A stretch of 60,542 nucleotides of DNA, from assembly GCA_012519655.1 (NCBI GenBank), contig JAAYPS010000042.1:1-60542 (forward strand), read 5' to 3'. This DNA is from Clostridiaceae bacterium. GTDB lineage: Bacteria > Bacillota > Clostridia > DSM-8532. The notes below the pieces were generated by a model. It was given only the letters and a program-made list of their open reading frames with translations. It did not search any database and was not told the DNA's origin. Positions 47,524 through 56,847 of this stretch are shown one piece after another; the first letter of the stretch is position 1; the number at the start of each line of letters is the position of its first letter. The position numbers were made by a program, and so were the translations under genes.

Positions 47524-47682
47524 ATGGAAAGATGGGTTTGTACTATTTGTGGCTATGTCTATGATCCTGAAATAGGAGATCCTGACAATGACATAGAAGC
47601 AGGAACAAAATTTGAGGATCTGCCAGAAGAATGGGTTTGCCCAGATTGTGGAGTGGGTAAGGATTTATTTGAACAAGAGTAA
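47524..47682 (+). CDS. Rubredoxin
   Basis: A 52-residue electron carrier with one Fe(SCys)4 centre. The translation starts [20 protein letters not shown] and has a second pair in [11 protein letters not shown], so the four Cys ligands are present. GAGGGGAG lies before the ATG, and a terminator follows. It may feed electrons to rubrerythrin or other peroxide and oxygen reductases. Confidence 0.96.
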   Translation: MERWVCTICGYVYDPEIGDPDNDIEAGTKFEDLPEEWVCPDCGVGKDLFEQE

Positions 47683-47688
47683 TCAAAG

Positions 47689-47716
47689 AAAGGGGCTGTT
47701 TTATATAGTCCCTTTT
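47689..47716 (+). terminator. Terminator of rubredoxin
   Basis: AAAGGGGCT pairs with AGTCCCTTT (one G-U) and TTTT follows, seven bases after the stop codon. Confidence 0.8.
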
Positions 47717-47736
47717 AACATAACCCATTGATGATG

Positions 47737-47799
47737 GACATTTTTTATTCGGTATGTAGGCATATCATTAACTTGTTTTTTTAAAGTGGATATGCTACC
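47737..47799 (+). other. Inverted repeat upstream of the SAM riboswitch
   Basis: GTAGGCATATC pairs with GATATGCTAC (one bulge) around a T-rich loop in the gap before metK. Function not clear; the metK promoter must lie in or after this area. Confidence 0.35.
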
Positions 47800-47840
47800 A
47801 TCGTTATGCAAGCAATTGCATTCTATAAATATTGTTATTC

Positions 47841-47936
47841 CTTATCAAGAGAGGTGGAGGGACTGGGCCCTATGAAACCCGGCAACCGACATTTTGTACG
47901 GTGCCAATTCCTGCAGGATTTATCCTGAAAGATGAG
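47841..47936 (+). ncRNA. SAM-I (S-box) riboswitch aptamer
   Basis: Conserved core elements in order: CTTATCAAGAGAGGTGGAGG, GACTGGGCCC, TGAAACCCGGCAACC and GGTGCCAATTCCTGCAG, closed by GATGAG pairing with CTTATC as P1. Binds S-adenosylmethionine and lets the terminator downstream form. Controls metK. Confidence 0.96.
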
Positions 47937-47946
47937 GAGAGTATGG

Positions 47947-47972
47947 AATCTCTTCTGTGAAGAGATTTTTTT
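47947..47972 (+). terminator. Riboswitch expression-platform terminator
   Basis: AATCTCTT pairs with AAGAGATT around CTGTG, followed by T5 or more. It begins ten bases after the aptamer, and ends about 90 bases before metK. Confidence 0.93.
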
Positions 47973-48060
47973 CTTAATTTCCAAAGATGCAAAAAAGTAT
48001 CGGCTTTCGGGTGGAATAATCTTGTATCAAAGAATGAATATTATACAAGGAGGCTATTTT

Positions 48061-49251
48061 ATGTCAAAAATACTATTTACATCGGAATCTGTAACTGAAG
48101 GCCATCCCGATAAAATATGTGATAATATTTCAGATGCAATACTCGATGAAATACTTACTAAAGATCCCATGGCCAGAGTTGCATGTGAAACGTCAGTAAC
48201 AACTGGAATGGTGCTGGTTATGGGCGAGATAACCACGAATTGCTATGTAGATATTCCAAAGGTTGTACGTGATACTATTCGAGATATCGGTTATGACAGA
48301 GCTAAGTATGGCTTTGATTGTGATACTTGTGCTGTCTTAACTTCAATAGACGAACAATCCCCAGATATTGCATTAGGTGTTAACAGTGCACTTGAACTTA
48401 AAGAAAACGCAGTGGAAGTTGACAGTGCGCAATTAACAGGGGCTGGAGATCAGGGGATGATGTTTGGATATGCCTGCGATGAAACACCGGAGCTTATGCC
48501 AATGCCCATTTCTTTGGCGCATAAACTTGTGAAAAGGCTTACTGATGTGCGAAAACAGGGTGTTTTGGATTATCTAAGACCCGATGGTAAATCCCAGGTG
48601 ACTATTGAGTATGAGGATGGAAAACCAATACGTGTGGATGCAGTTGTAATATCTGCTCAGCATGGTCCAGAGGTAGAATACGAAACATTAAAAAATGACG
48701 TTATGCAGCATGTTATTAAGCCAATAATTCCCGAGAGTTTATTGGATGAAAATACAAAATATTACATTAATCCTACTGGAAGGTTCGTTATTGGAGGACC
48801 CCAAGGCGATTCAGGACTTACAGGCAGGAAAATAATTGTGGACACTTATGGTGGAATGGGTAGGCACGGAGGAGGAGCATTTTCAGGAAAAGATCCTACA
48901 AAGGTTGATAGATCAGCTTCATATGCTGCAAGATATGTAGCGAAAAATATTGTAGCAGCTGGGTTAGCAGCCCGTTGTGAGGTTCAGATAGCATATGCCA
49001 TTGGAGTTGCTCAACCAGTATCGGTTATGGTGGACACATTCGGCACGGGTAAGGTTAGTGATGAAATAATATTAAAGCTGATTAGAGATAACTTTGATCT
49101 TAGACCCGATGCTATCATTCGGGATTTAGATTTAAGGCGTCCCATATATAGAAAAACAGCTGCATATGGACATTTCGGCCGGGAAGATAGCGACTTTACC
49201 TGGGAAAATACCGACAAAGCAAGTGTCTTAAGAGAACAGGCTGGTATATGA
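48061..49251 (+). CDS. metK: S-adenosylmethionine synthetase
   Basis: Makes SAM from methionine and ATP. 396 residues, standard. Signatures: [10 protein letters not shown] near the N-terminus, [15 protein letters not shown] (adenine and metal site), and [17 protein letters not shown] (P-loop). ATG 48061 follows AAGGAGG; the frame runs open upstream to 47932, but that part lies within the riboswitch and terminator. Feedback control by SAM through the upstream riboswitch. Confidence 0.98.
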   Translation: MSKILFTSESVTEGHPDKICDNISDAILDEILTKDPMARVACETSVTTGMVLVMGEITTNCYVDIPKVVRDTIRDIGYDRAKYGFDCDTCAVLTSIDEQSPDIALGVNSALELKENAVEVDSAQLTGAGDQGMMFGYACDETPELMPMPISLAHKLVKRLTDVRKQGVLDYLRPDGKSQVTIEYEDGKPIRVDAVVISAQHGPEVEYETLKNDVMQHVIKPIIPESLLDENTKYYINPTGRFVIGGPQGDSGLTGRKIIVDTYGGMGRHGGGAFSGKDPTKVDRSASYAARYVAKNIVAAGLAARCEVQIAYAIGVAQPVSVMVDTFGTGKVSDEIILKLIRDNFDLRPDAIIRDLDLRRPIYRKTAAYGHFGREDSDFTWENTDKASVLREQAGI

Positions 49252-49341
49252 ATATAAAAGTGGGTTTGAATAGGCTAAACATAAATTGATACTGTGAACA
49301 GGGTTAGTTATAACAAAAAACCACTTCTTGCATAAAATATA

Positions 49342-49731
49342 GTGAACAAATTTCTGGTTGTGAGAAATATGGCAGTATACGTTATAATATCCCTGTTAGC
49401 AATTTATGGATTATTTCATTTAATAAGCGATATTACACTCAAAATTAAAATTAAATCCTGTAGCGGAAAACTATGTTTATTACCCAGTCCAGGAGATGAG
49501 GGTCTGGAGGGTAAAATCCGATGTATTTTTATGGAGGATGTTTCTGAGAAATTAGGAATGGATGGATACCTTTATATCAAGCTTGAAAAAGACGATCCAA
49601 ATAGAAAACTTGTGGAAAAGCTTTCTTTTGAATACCCACGCCTAGTATTGATGGAAAATGTGAATTGGGGTAGAATGGAATGTGATGAAAAGCTAAGAAT
49701 ATACGAAAAAGAAGAGGTTTCTAACGGATAG
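49342..49731 (+). CDS. Small membrane-anchored protein of unknown function
   Basis: Up to 129 residues; not recognised. One hydrophobic helix at about 10-32, then a charged domain of about 90 residues (ISDITLKIKIKSCSGKLCL, VSEKLGMDGYLYIKLEKDD). The start is uncertain (GTG 49342, GTG 49360 or ATG 49369), none with a strong ribosome site. It lies between metK and recD2 and ends 23 bases before the latter. Confidence 0.6.
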   Translation: MNKFLVVRNMAVYVIISLLAIYGLFHLISDITLKIKIKSCSGKLCLLPSPGDEGLEGKIRCIFMEDVSEKLGMDGYLYIKLEKDDPNRKLVEKLSFEYPRLVLMENVNWGRMECDEKLRIYEKEEVSNG

Positions 49732-49753
49732 TAAGCCTTTTACGGAGAGTCTT

Positions 49754-51973
49754 TTGGAACAAATTGAAGGAATAGTAGAGGATATAATATATTGTAATAA
49801 CCAAAACTGGTACACCGTTTGTGAGATTCGTTCTGGACGCCGGCTGATTACCATTGTGGGATACATGCCGGGTCTTGCTGTTGCTGAAAATATTATTGTA
49901 AGAGGAACTTGGATTCACCATCAGGACTATGGAAAGCAGCTCAAAGTGGAATCCTTCGAAAGATCATTACCTACAACATTGGATTCATTATTGAAGTACC
50001 TTTCATCCGGTGCTATAAAAGGGATTGGTGCAATCACTGCAAAAAAAATCATAGAGAAATTTGGCGACGATACCTTAAGGGTTTTACAATTTGAACCAAT
50101 GCTCCTGTCTGAAATAAAGGGTATTAGTACTGACAAGGCTTTACGTATTGGACAATCCTTTATGGAGCAAGAGCAAATACGTCAAACCATTATGTTTCTT
50201 CAAGAATACGGGGTATCCACTACATATGCAGTTAAAGTATGGAAGAAATTCGGAAGCGATTCCATCGACGAAATAAAACGCAACCCATATAGACTTACCG
50301 ATGAGGATATTAATATCGGATTTAAAATCGCCGACCGGGTAGCAATATCATTAGGAATTGATAGTCAGTCTCAATTTCGCATTATGAGTGGGATTGAATA
50401 TGTGTTGTCAAAAGCGATTCAAAATGGTCATGTGTATTTGCCGTCTGATATGCTGGTTTCAGAAACATCAAAACTATTAAATACTGCATCCGAAGTGGTT
50501 GAAAATGCCATGTCCAAAATGATTTTTGAAGAAAGTATTTATATAGAAAAGGCTTTTAATGAATCACGGGTATATTTATCTGCTTTTTATAAAGCAGAGC
50601 AAAATGTCTGCAAAAAACTAAATATTCTAAGTAATACTGAGCCCAAAAAGGCAGTTATTAATATTGAAGAAGTTTTGAGTAAGGTTGAAGGAGACCAAAA
50701 TATTGAATATACCCAAGAGCAATTGCAATCAATACGTCTTTGTGCAACACAGAGCATATTAGTTATCACAGGTGGTCCAGGCACTGGTAAAACGACATTG
50801 ATTAAAGGTATTATATCAATGTTTGAAAAAAGCGATATGAAAATAGTACTGGCTGCACCAACTGGCAGAGCTGCAAAAAGGATGACCGAGGCAACAGAAA
50901 AGGAGGCAAAAACCATACATCGCCTTCTTGAAACCACCTTTTCAATTGATGATGAGCATAGGGAATTCAAAAAAAATGAGTTAGATCCAATTGATGCTGA
51001 TGTTATTATTATTGATGAAGTTTCAATGGTGGATATTTTGCTTATGAACTCATTACTTAAAGCAGTTGAGCCTGGTACAAGGCTGATACTTGTTGGAGAT
51101 GTGGACCAGCTCCCATCGGTAGGGCCTGGAAGTGTTCTTTACGATATTATCGAAAGCCAAAGTATTGAAACTATTAGGTTAAACAAAATATTCAGGCAAG
51201 CAGAAGAAAGCTTCATTGTTGTAAACGCACATAAAATAAATAAAGGGCAGTTACCAGAGCTTAATAGCCCTAATGAAGATTTTTTCTTCGTATCAAGAAA
51301 AAACCCACAGAGCACATCAGCTGCCATACTTGAGCTCTGCACATCACGAATTCCAGAAAAGTATGGCTTGGATTCTATTAAGGATATTCAAGTTTTGTCA
51401 CCGTCTAAAAGAGGTGATTCGGGTGTTTATAGTCTAAATGCTGCACTTCAGCAAAGACTAAATCCACCGAGAAAGGGCGTGAAGGAAAAGCCTTATAGGA
51501 ATATGATTTTTAGAGAAAATGACAGGGTTATGCAGATAAAAAACAATTATAACCTACCCTGGGTAATATCCGAAGACGAGAAAGAGATCACATATGGAGA
51601 AGGTGTCTTTAATGGAGACATGGGAATTATCAAAAAGATTGATCTAAAAAATAGCTCATTGACGGTTTTATTTGATGATGGCAAGCTTGTTGAATATGAT
51701 TTTGACATATTGGACGAATTAGAACATTCCTACGCAATTACAGTTCATAAAAGCCAAGGTAGCGAATTTCCTGCAGTGGTTATAGCATTAGCAAATATTC
51801 CTCCTATGTTACGTTGTAGAAACATTTTATATACAGCAGTTACCAGAGCCAGGGATCTTGTGATGCTTGTGGGCGATAAAGAAATTATGGTTCAGATGGT
51901 AAACAATGTTACAGGGATAGAACGGTATACAAGTTTAAAGGACAGGCTTATGGAGCAGCTCAAACAACTATAG
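49754..51973 (+). CDS. recD2: ATP-dependent DNA helicase RecD2
   Basis: SF1B 5'-3' DNA helicase of the RecD2 type, 739 residues, acting in recombination and repair without RecBC. An N-terminal OB-like part and helix-hairpin-helix-like region (GIGAITAKKIIEKFG) precede the helicase core: Walker A GGPGTGKTT at 340-348, Walker B IIIDEVSMVD, GDVDQLPSVGPG, and C-terminal motifs YAITVHKSQGSEF and YTAVTRARD. TTG start close to GGAGAG. Confidence 0.96.
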   Translation: MEQIEGIVEDIIYCNNQNWYTVCEIRSGRRLITIVGYMPGLAVAENIIVRGTWIHHQDYGKQLKVESFERSLPTTLDSLLKYLSSGAIKGIGAITAKKIIEKFGDDTLRVLQFEPMLLSEIKGISTDKALRIGQSFMEQEQIRQTIMFLQEYGVSTTYAVKVWKKFGSDSIDEIKRNPYRLTDEDINIGFKIADRVAISLGIDSQSQFRIMSGIEYVLSKAIQNGHVYLPSDMLVSETSKLLNTASEVVENAMSKMIFEESIYIEKAFNESRVYLSAFYKAEQNVCKKLNILSNTEPKKAVINIEEVLSKVEGDQNIEYTQEQLQSIRLCATQSILVITGGPGTGKTTLIKGIISMFEKSDMKIVLAAPTGRAAKRMTEATEKEAKTIHRLLETTFSIDDEHREFKKNELDPIDADVIIIDEVSMVDILLMNSLLKAVEPGTRLILVGDVDQLPSVGPGSVLYDIIESQSIETIRLNKIFRQAEESFIVVNAHKINKGQLPELNSPNEDFFFVSRKNPQSTSAAILELCTSRIPEKYGLDSIKDIQVLSPSKRGDSGVYSLNAALQQRLNPPRKGVKEKPYRNMIFRENDRVMQIKNNYNLPWVISEDEKEITYGEGVFNGDMGIIKKIDLKNSSLTVLFDDGKLVEYDFDILDELEHSYAITVHKSQGSEFPAVVIALANIPPMLRCRNILYTAVTRARDLVMLVGDKEIMVQMVNNVTGIERYTSLKDRLMEQLKQL

Positions 51974-52084
51974 TGTTTACACCATATATACTTGAGAGAT
52001 AGATTTGCACAGAGATCTCTCATCAGATACCTCTAAACAGTAACTAAACTAATGGAGTTTGGAGATTAAAGTCTGGAGTAGGTT

Positions 52085-52903
52085 ATGGATAATGAAATTA
52101 CAAAGGTTGAGTATTTTCTAAGACTTCTTTTTCCAGTGCGTTGTATATGTTGCGACACAGTTCTTCCAATTAGCACAATGGGAGAAGTTTGTCCATATTG
52201 TAAGGAGAGTTTAAAGATACTGCAGGAGAATGTGTATGAGATTGGATTTAACTGCAGTGTTTCTAAAATATTTGCGGCCTTTAGCTATGAAGGCGGCATT
52301 AGAGAGGCGATACACAGGCTTAAGTTCAACGACAATCCACATGTTGCATCGGTACTTGTTGATTTATCTTTTCCAATACTTAAGAAATATTTATATTCGT
52401 ACAAGCCTTATGTAAGCCAAAGCCCTATTCAAGATTCGTTGATTATTGATGGACGTAAGATGATTGTTAAAGAACAAAAAGAGATTTGTAACGAACAGAG
52501 CCCTATATTTTTTAGCGAGCAAAGACTTATAATAAAGCCCAATTATGATATAATAATACCCACACCGTTACATCGGACAAGGAAGAGAGAAAGAGGCTAT
52601 AATCAATCTGAACTTCTGGCATCACGACTTGCTTTTTACTTAAAAATACCCATGCTAAAAAATGTCCTTGTTAAGAAGGTTAACACAGCTCCTCAAAGCA
52701 CATTAGGAAGAGGAGAACGCCTAAAAAACCTCATTGGGGCTTTTCAAGTCAATAATTCAAATTTAATTGAAGGAAACAGGATTCTTCTTGTTGATGATAT
52801 AACCACAACAGGCAGTACATTAGAAAAGTGCGCTGAAGTATTATTAAATGCTGGTGCTGCACATATTGATGCCTATGTTATTGCCATGCGCCCAAGGCTT
52901 TAA
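52085..52903 (+). CDS. comF: ComF-family phosphoribosyltransferase-like protein
   Basis: 272 residues. N-terminal four-Cys zinc site (CICC and CPYC) and C-terminal PRTase fold with the PRPP-binding LLVDDITTTGSTL. RKRERGYNQSELLA is a family mark. ComF takes part in DNA uptake in Bacillus and in replication restart in Gram-negatives. An insert of about 60 residues is present in the middle (about 105-155). Next to the flagellar genes, as often in Firmicutes. Confidence 0.94.
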   Translation: MDNEITKVEYFLRLLFPVRCICCDTVLPISTMGEVCPYCKESLKILQENVYEIGFNCSVSKIFAAFSYEGGIREAIHRLKFNDNPHVASVLVDLSFPILKKYLYSYKPYVSQSPIQDSLIIDGRKMIVKEQKEICNEQSPIFFSEQRLIIKPNYDIIIPTPLHRTRKRERGYNQSELLASRLAFYLKIPMLKNVLVKKVNTAPQSTLGRGERLKNLIGAFQVNNSNLIEGNRILLVDDITTTGSTLEKCAEVLLNAGAAHIDAYVIAMRPRL

Positions 52904-53008
52904 AACTAAAGAAGATAGAAAATTTAAGACAAAAATTAACGAGCCGAGTTTTATATTCTTAGTGGAATTTTTACATTAAATTGCCGATATATAAAAGGGA
53001 GTGATGTT

Positions 53009-53443
53009 ATGGCGGATATAAGAAATTGCTTACAATGTAACAAAATATTTCAATACATGGGCGGAATAGCTCTCTGTCCTATTTGCAAAAAAGCAGATGA
53101 GGAAGATTTTGAGAAGGTCAGAGTTTATTTACGAGATAACCCGGGCGCAAACATGCAGGAAGTATCTGAGAATACTGGTGTTAAGATTTCAAAGATTAAT
53201 CGCTGGCTCAGAGAAGAAAGGTTGGAAGTTAGCAAAAACAGTGCTGTTTCTATAAACTGTGAAAAATGCGGCGCTAAAATACGAAGTGGAAGGTTCTGTG
53301 CTGAATGCTCCAAAGAGTTAGGCAGGGAAATAATGAAAGCAAGTAATGAGCTAAAAGAAAACTTGAGGCGTGGTGGAAATAGAGGTTCAGTCGAAAAGGA
53401 TGATTTTGGGCTATACTATAAATATAGAAAACCTGCGAAGTAA
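53009..53443 (+). CDS. yvyF: Flagellar operon protein YvyF-like (TIGR03826)
   Basis: 144 residues. An N-terminal zinc-ribbon-like part (CLQCNKIF and CPIC), a helix-turn-helix-like segment (MQEVSENTGVKISKINRWLR) and a second CxxC set (CEKCG, CAEC). Commonly encoded between comF and flgM in Firmicutes; it has been linked to flagellar gene control, but the exact role is unsettled. Confidence 0.88.
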   Translation: MADIRNCLQCNKIFQYMGGIALCPICKKADEEDFEKVRVYLRDNPGANMQEVSENTGVKISKINRWLREERLEVSKNSAVSINCEKCGAKIRSGRFCAECSKELGREIMKASNELKENLRRGGNRGSVEKDDFGLYYKYRKPAK

Positions 53444-53755
53444 AGCCTGTTTTTAAATAGTTAAATAATAGTCATTAAAGGCTGAGGTTATGGTAGATAT
53501 AGTGGGCTGACTCATTTTGATTAATGGAGTAATTCAAAAATATATTGTAGTTATAGGAAATTTTCACATAACCATTAAATAATCTTATTTTTTTGACGAT
53601 ACTATCAGTGACAAGTTAGACTGATAAGAAAAGATTAGTATCAATTGTTAGATTAGCTAGAGTAGATTCAGTGTCAATAGCTGAATTAAATAGATAATAT
53701 TCAGCAGTTTTGCTGATATTCATAAAGCATACAACGCAAGAAAGAGGGATACAAA
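53444..53755. other. Intergenic region upstream of flgM
   Basis: 312 bases with no gene. It contains the sigma-D-type promoter at 53576-53602. AT-rich; no further element is clear. Confidence 0.6.
53576..53602 (+). promoter_or_regulatory. Sigma-D (sigma-28)-type promoter of flgM
   Basis: TAAA (53576-53579), 15-bp spacer, then GACGATAC (53595-53602), matching the TAAA-N15-GCCGATAA pattern. The leader to flgM would be about 145 bases. Confidence 0.7.
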
Positions 53756-54046
53756 ATGAAGATTTGGGGTGCCAATAATCCCAAGGTGTTCGGTATTTAC
53801 AATCAACCCAAATCGGTTGATAAAATTAAAAAAAGTGATGTTGTAGCGTCGAGAAGGGATGAATTTAAGATTTCTGGACAGGCAAAAGATTTCCAAGTTG
53901 CTATGAATGCTTTAAAGAAAACACCGGACATTCGGCAGGGAAAGGTTCAGGAAGTTTCCCAGAAAGTAGAGAAGGGACAATATTCAGTTAATAGTGAAGA
54001 CATAGCTGAAAAAATGGTTCAACATCTATTTGGGAAGAGAATTTAA
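53756..54046 (+). CDS. flgM: Anti-sigma-28 factor FlgM
   Basis: 96-residue inhibitor of the flagellar sigma factor, exported when the hook is done. The C-terminal helix pair (KVEKGQYSVNSEDIAEKMVQ) that binds sigma is clear. Its own promoter appears sigma-D dependent, giving feedback. A stem-loop follows it. Confidence 0.93.
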   Translation: MKIWGANNPKVFGIYNQPKSVDKIKKSDVVASRRDEFKISGQAKDFQVAMNALKKTPDIRQGKVQEVSQKVEKGQYSVNSEDIAEKMVQHLFGKRI

Positions 54047-54066
54047 TTTTTACAAAAGATAACCGG

Positions 54067-54101
54067 ACGGGATAACAATAAATTTGGTGTTATCCCGTTT
54101 T
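54067..54101 (+). terminator. Partial terminator between flgM and flgN
   Basis: ACGGGATAAC pairs with GTTATCCCGT, and TTT follows. The T run is short, so partial read-through into flgN is likely. Confidence 0.65.
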
Positions 54102-54158
54102 GTACGTTTCCGATATATACAATATAGGATAACGCCAATATATCGTGGAGGGCGAAAA

Positions 54159-54662
54159 ATGACTGATGTAATTTGGGTTGATAATCTAATAAAGATTTTT
54201 GAATATGAAATAAAAATATATGCAAAAGTTTTAGAAGAAGCAGAAAACAAAAAGAATGTAATAATTAAAGGCGATGTGGAAGGTTTACAAACAAACGTTG
54301 TAAAAGAGCAGAAGTATATAAATGAGCTAAATAAGCTTGCAGAAGCATCCGAGCAAATCATTGGCCACATTGCAAAAACAACTGGTAAAAAGCGTGAAGA
54401 GATAAATATTTCATACTTAATTAGCATATTACCTGAGGAAAAGGCTAAAAGGCTTTCATCAAAAAGGGACGAGCTTAAACAGATCATTGAAGATTTAAGA
54501 GCGAAAAATGATTTGAATCAAAAGCTAATTGACAACTCTGTAGATTATATCAATTTTTCCCTTAATCTTTTGACACAGCCCACTCCTCAGCCTACACAAT
54601 ACGGAAGCACAGGAAATACCACACAAACAAGTGGTAGAAATGTTTTGGATATTAAATATTAA
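54159..54662 (+). CDS. flgN: Flagellar export chaperone FlgN
   Basis: 167-residue helical chaperone for FlgK and FlgL. Mostly coiled coil (EYEIKIYAKVLEEAENKK, EQKYINELNKLAEASEQI). ATG 54159 follows GGAGGGCG; the longer frame from 54084 runs through the flgM stem-loop region and is not used. Directly before its clients. Confidence 0.92.
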   Translation: MTDVIWVDNLIKIFEYEIKIYAKVLEEAENKKNVIIKGDVEGLQTNVVKEQKYINELNKLAEASEQIIGHIAKTTGKKREEINISYLISILPEEKAKRLSSKRDELKQIIEDLRAKNDLNQKLIDNSVDYINFSLNLLTQPTPQPTQYGSTGNTTQTSGRNVLDIKY

Positions 54663-54676
54663 AGAGGTGAAATCTT

Positions 54677-56683
54677 GTGGCAATTAATTTCATAGGGCTA
54701 GATACTGCTGTATCTGGAATGTATAGTAACCAAAAAGCCCTTGAAGTAACAGGTCATAATATATCGAATATAAGTACTCCTGGGTATGCAAGACAACAGG
54801 CTGTTCTTAGTACTGCAAACACCCAATATGTTGCAAACAATTGGGTTGAAATGGGAGCTAATATACAAGAAATTCGCCAAATCCGCAATATCTTTCTCGA
54901 TAACATATATCGCAATGAAGCAAATGCGCTTGGGTATTGGGAGGCTCGCTATAACAGCGTAAAGGATCTTGAAGCTATATTGGGAGAACCAATGCTTGAT
55001 GGACTTCAAAGCTCATTAAATGAGTTTTGGAATTCGTGGAATGAGCTGTCTAAAGCACCCGATAGCCTTACTATAAGAGCGCTGGTAAAGCAAAGAGGTG
55101 AGTCTTTAGTTTATCATTTAAATCATATGGGTTCACAGATTAACAAGCTTCAAGATGATATTAACACCGAGATTATTAAAAGAATAGATGAAGTAAACAG
55201 CATAACAACAAAGATAGCAAAATTAAACGATTTAGTAATTAAAGCGCAGACAGCTGGCAATAAGGCCAACGACTATTATGATCAGCGCAACTATCTGGTG
55301 GATCAGCTTTCTACTTTGGTTAAGACCGAAATACGTGAGCACCCTAACGGTCATATGGATGTCTTAGTTGGTGGATATTTCCTTGTAAGCAAGACCAAGC
55401 AAACAAATATTGTAGCTGCACAAAACAGTGCATTGTCTCATTTTGTAAGACCCGAAGTAGAAGGGTTGGGTGTTGAGATAAATGTGGGACTAGGCGAGAT
55501 TCAAGGGCTATTGGAGTCAAGAGGAAAGGTTAGCGGTGCAAAAGGAAGTTATGACAACGGCACTCCAAATACAACAGCCGACATAACATTTGCTGTGGAT
55601 GTATCTACAACAAATGAAGCAGACTTAGCCAATTTAAGAAGCAACATGGAAAGCTATATAAATGAAATAAAGAACAAAGGATTAGATTATAACTTGCGTC
55701 TTATAGCCTATGACGGTACGGGAATTATAAGTAATGAAGGCTATGGTAAAAATCAAGAAGGCTTTATAGATGCACTGAACGCTCTGGAAACCACCACTAA
55801 TACAGGCTCGGATTTTGGAGAGGTTGTAGAGGAACTACAAGAAACATTACCTTTTTCAAACAATGCAAACAGGTATTTATATGTTTATACACAGGAAGGT
55901 TTAGGTGGAGATGCCGAGCAAATAAGTAATTTTGCTGATGCTCTTAAAGATAGCAAAATAAATGCTTCTGTTATTACAGATACGTCAGGAGAGTCTGGTT
56001 GGGATGCAATAACTCATGCAACTGGCGGCTCACTGCACGATATTACTAATATAGAAGAAGCTATGTCTAAATTGGGAATAAACACAGTAGAGGATGTGAA
56101 CAAGCAAATTGCCACTGTGGATGATAGCCTTGACATTATTTCATCGGTCAGGAAAATGCTCAATGCTGTGGTAAATATTTTGGCAAGGGAAGTAAATAGT
56201 TTGCATTCATCGGGAAAAACCTTGAATGGTAAAGAAGGTGGACTGTTTTTCGAACCCATAGAAAGTAATATACCTATGGAAATGGGCAATATAAAAATTT
56301 CCGACTCCATAAAGGATTTGAACAATATTGTTGCATCAGTCACAGATAACAATGGTGATAATGTCATAGCACATAAAATTTCAAGTCTTAGAAACAAAGA
56401 TATTATGGAAAGTTTCACTCAGGTTTTAAGTGTTGATTCATATTACCAGCATATAATATTGAGGATTGGGAACATAGGAAATGAAGCACTAAAGACTACC
56501 CAAAACCAAAGGTCACTTGTTCTTGCCGCCGATAATGACAGACAAAGTACAATGGGTGTCTCACTTGATGAAGAAATGAGTAATATGATTAAGTTTAAAT
56601 ATGCTTACAATGCAGCAACTAAAACAATAGGCGTTATAAATGAAATGCTGGACACTTTGATAAATAGAACGGGTTTTAGGTAG
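54677..56683 (+). CDS. flgK: Flagellar hook-associated protein FlgK with inserted vWA-like domain
   Basis: Hook-filament junction protein 1. FlgK ends are intact: N-terminal FIGLDTAVSGMYSNQKALEV and NISTPGYARQ, C-terminal SLDEEMSNMIKFKYAYNAAT and LIN. At 668 residues it is over 120 longer than its paralogue downstream. At about 302-470 lies a von Willebrand factor A-like domain: ITFAVDVSTT (degenerate DxSxS metal site, Asp308), a TGSDFGEVVEELQ helix, RYLYVYTQEG (the VLLTDG strand) and GGSLHDITNIEEA. FlgK resumes near 490 (MLNAVVNILAREVNSLHSSG). GTG start after AAAGAGGTG. Confidence 0.93.
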   Translation: MAINFIGLDTAVSGMYSNQKALEVTGHNISNISTPGYARQQAVLSTANTQYVANNWVEMGANIQEIRQIRNIFLDNIYRNEANALGYWEARYNSVKDLEAILGEPMLDGLQSSLNEFWNSWNELSKAPDSLTIRALVKQRGESLVYHLNHMGSQINKLQDDINTEIIKRIDEVNSITTKIAKLNDLVIKAQTAGNKANDYYDQRNYLVDQLSTLVKTEIREHPNGHMDVLVGGYFLVSKTKQTNIVAAQNSALSHFVRPEVEGLGVEINVGLGEIQGLLESRGKVSGAKGSYDNGTPNTTADITFAVDVSTTNEADLANLRSNMESYINEIKNKGLDYNLRLIAYDGTGIISNEGYGKNQEGFIDALNALETTTNTGSDFGEVVEELQETLPFSNNANRYLYVYTQEGLGGDAEQISNFADALKDSKINASVITDTSGESGWDAITHATGGSLHDITNIEEAMSKLGINTVEDVNKQIATVDDSLDIISSVRKMLNAVVNILAREVNSLHSSGKTLNGKEGGLFFEPIESNIPMEMGNIKISDSIKDLNNIVASVTDNNGDNVIAHKISSLRNKDIMESFTQVLSVDSYYQHIILRIGNIGNEALKTTQNQRSLVLAADNDRQSTMGVSLDEEMSNMIKFKYAYNAATKTIGVINEMLDTLINRTGFR

Positions 56684-56701
56684 GGTTATTCAAAGCAACA
56701 G

Positions 56702-56716
56702 CCTTGCCGGGCTTTT
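56702..56716 (+). terminator. Weak terminator-like stem after the first flgK
   Basis: AGCC pairs with GGCT around TTGCCG, followed by TTTTT. The stem is very short. Confidence 0.35.
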
Positions 56717-56731
56717 TGTGATGTTTAAGAT

Positions 56732-56818
56732 TTAAGTACCGCTGTACAATATGTTGTGGTTATGTGAGAGGGATTATCATCACATATTGCACATCTAATA
56801 TTTATTAAGGTTACATCA
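56732..56818 (+). repeat. Flagellar intergenic element, copy A
   Basis: Shares with copy B (59440-59518) the ordered blocks AAGT, ACAA, TGTGGTTATG, TTATCA, CACATA, CAC and GGTT(T)ACATC. A hairpin core TATGTGA (56761-56767) / TCACATA (56780-56786) is present. It lies 30 bases before flgK2. Confidence 0.65.
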
Positions 56819-56847
56819 ACAAAAGCCTTAAGAAAGGAGTTTTTTAG

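Noticed and set aside
47932-48060. N-terminal extension of metK
   Set aside because: The open frame runs into the SAM riboswitch terminator; the strong ribosome site and family N-terminus place the start at 48061.
54084-54158. Longer N-terminus for flgN
   Set aside because: The frame begins within the stem-loop after flgM and would read through non-coding leader; ATG 54159 has GGAGGG upstream.
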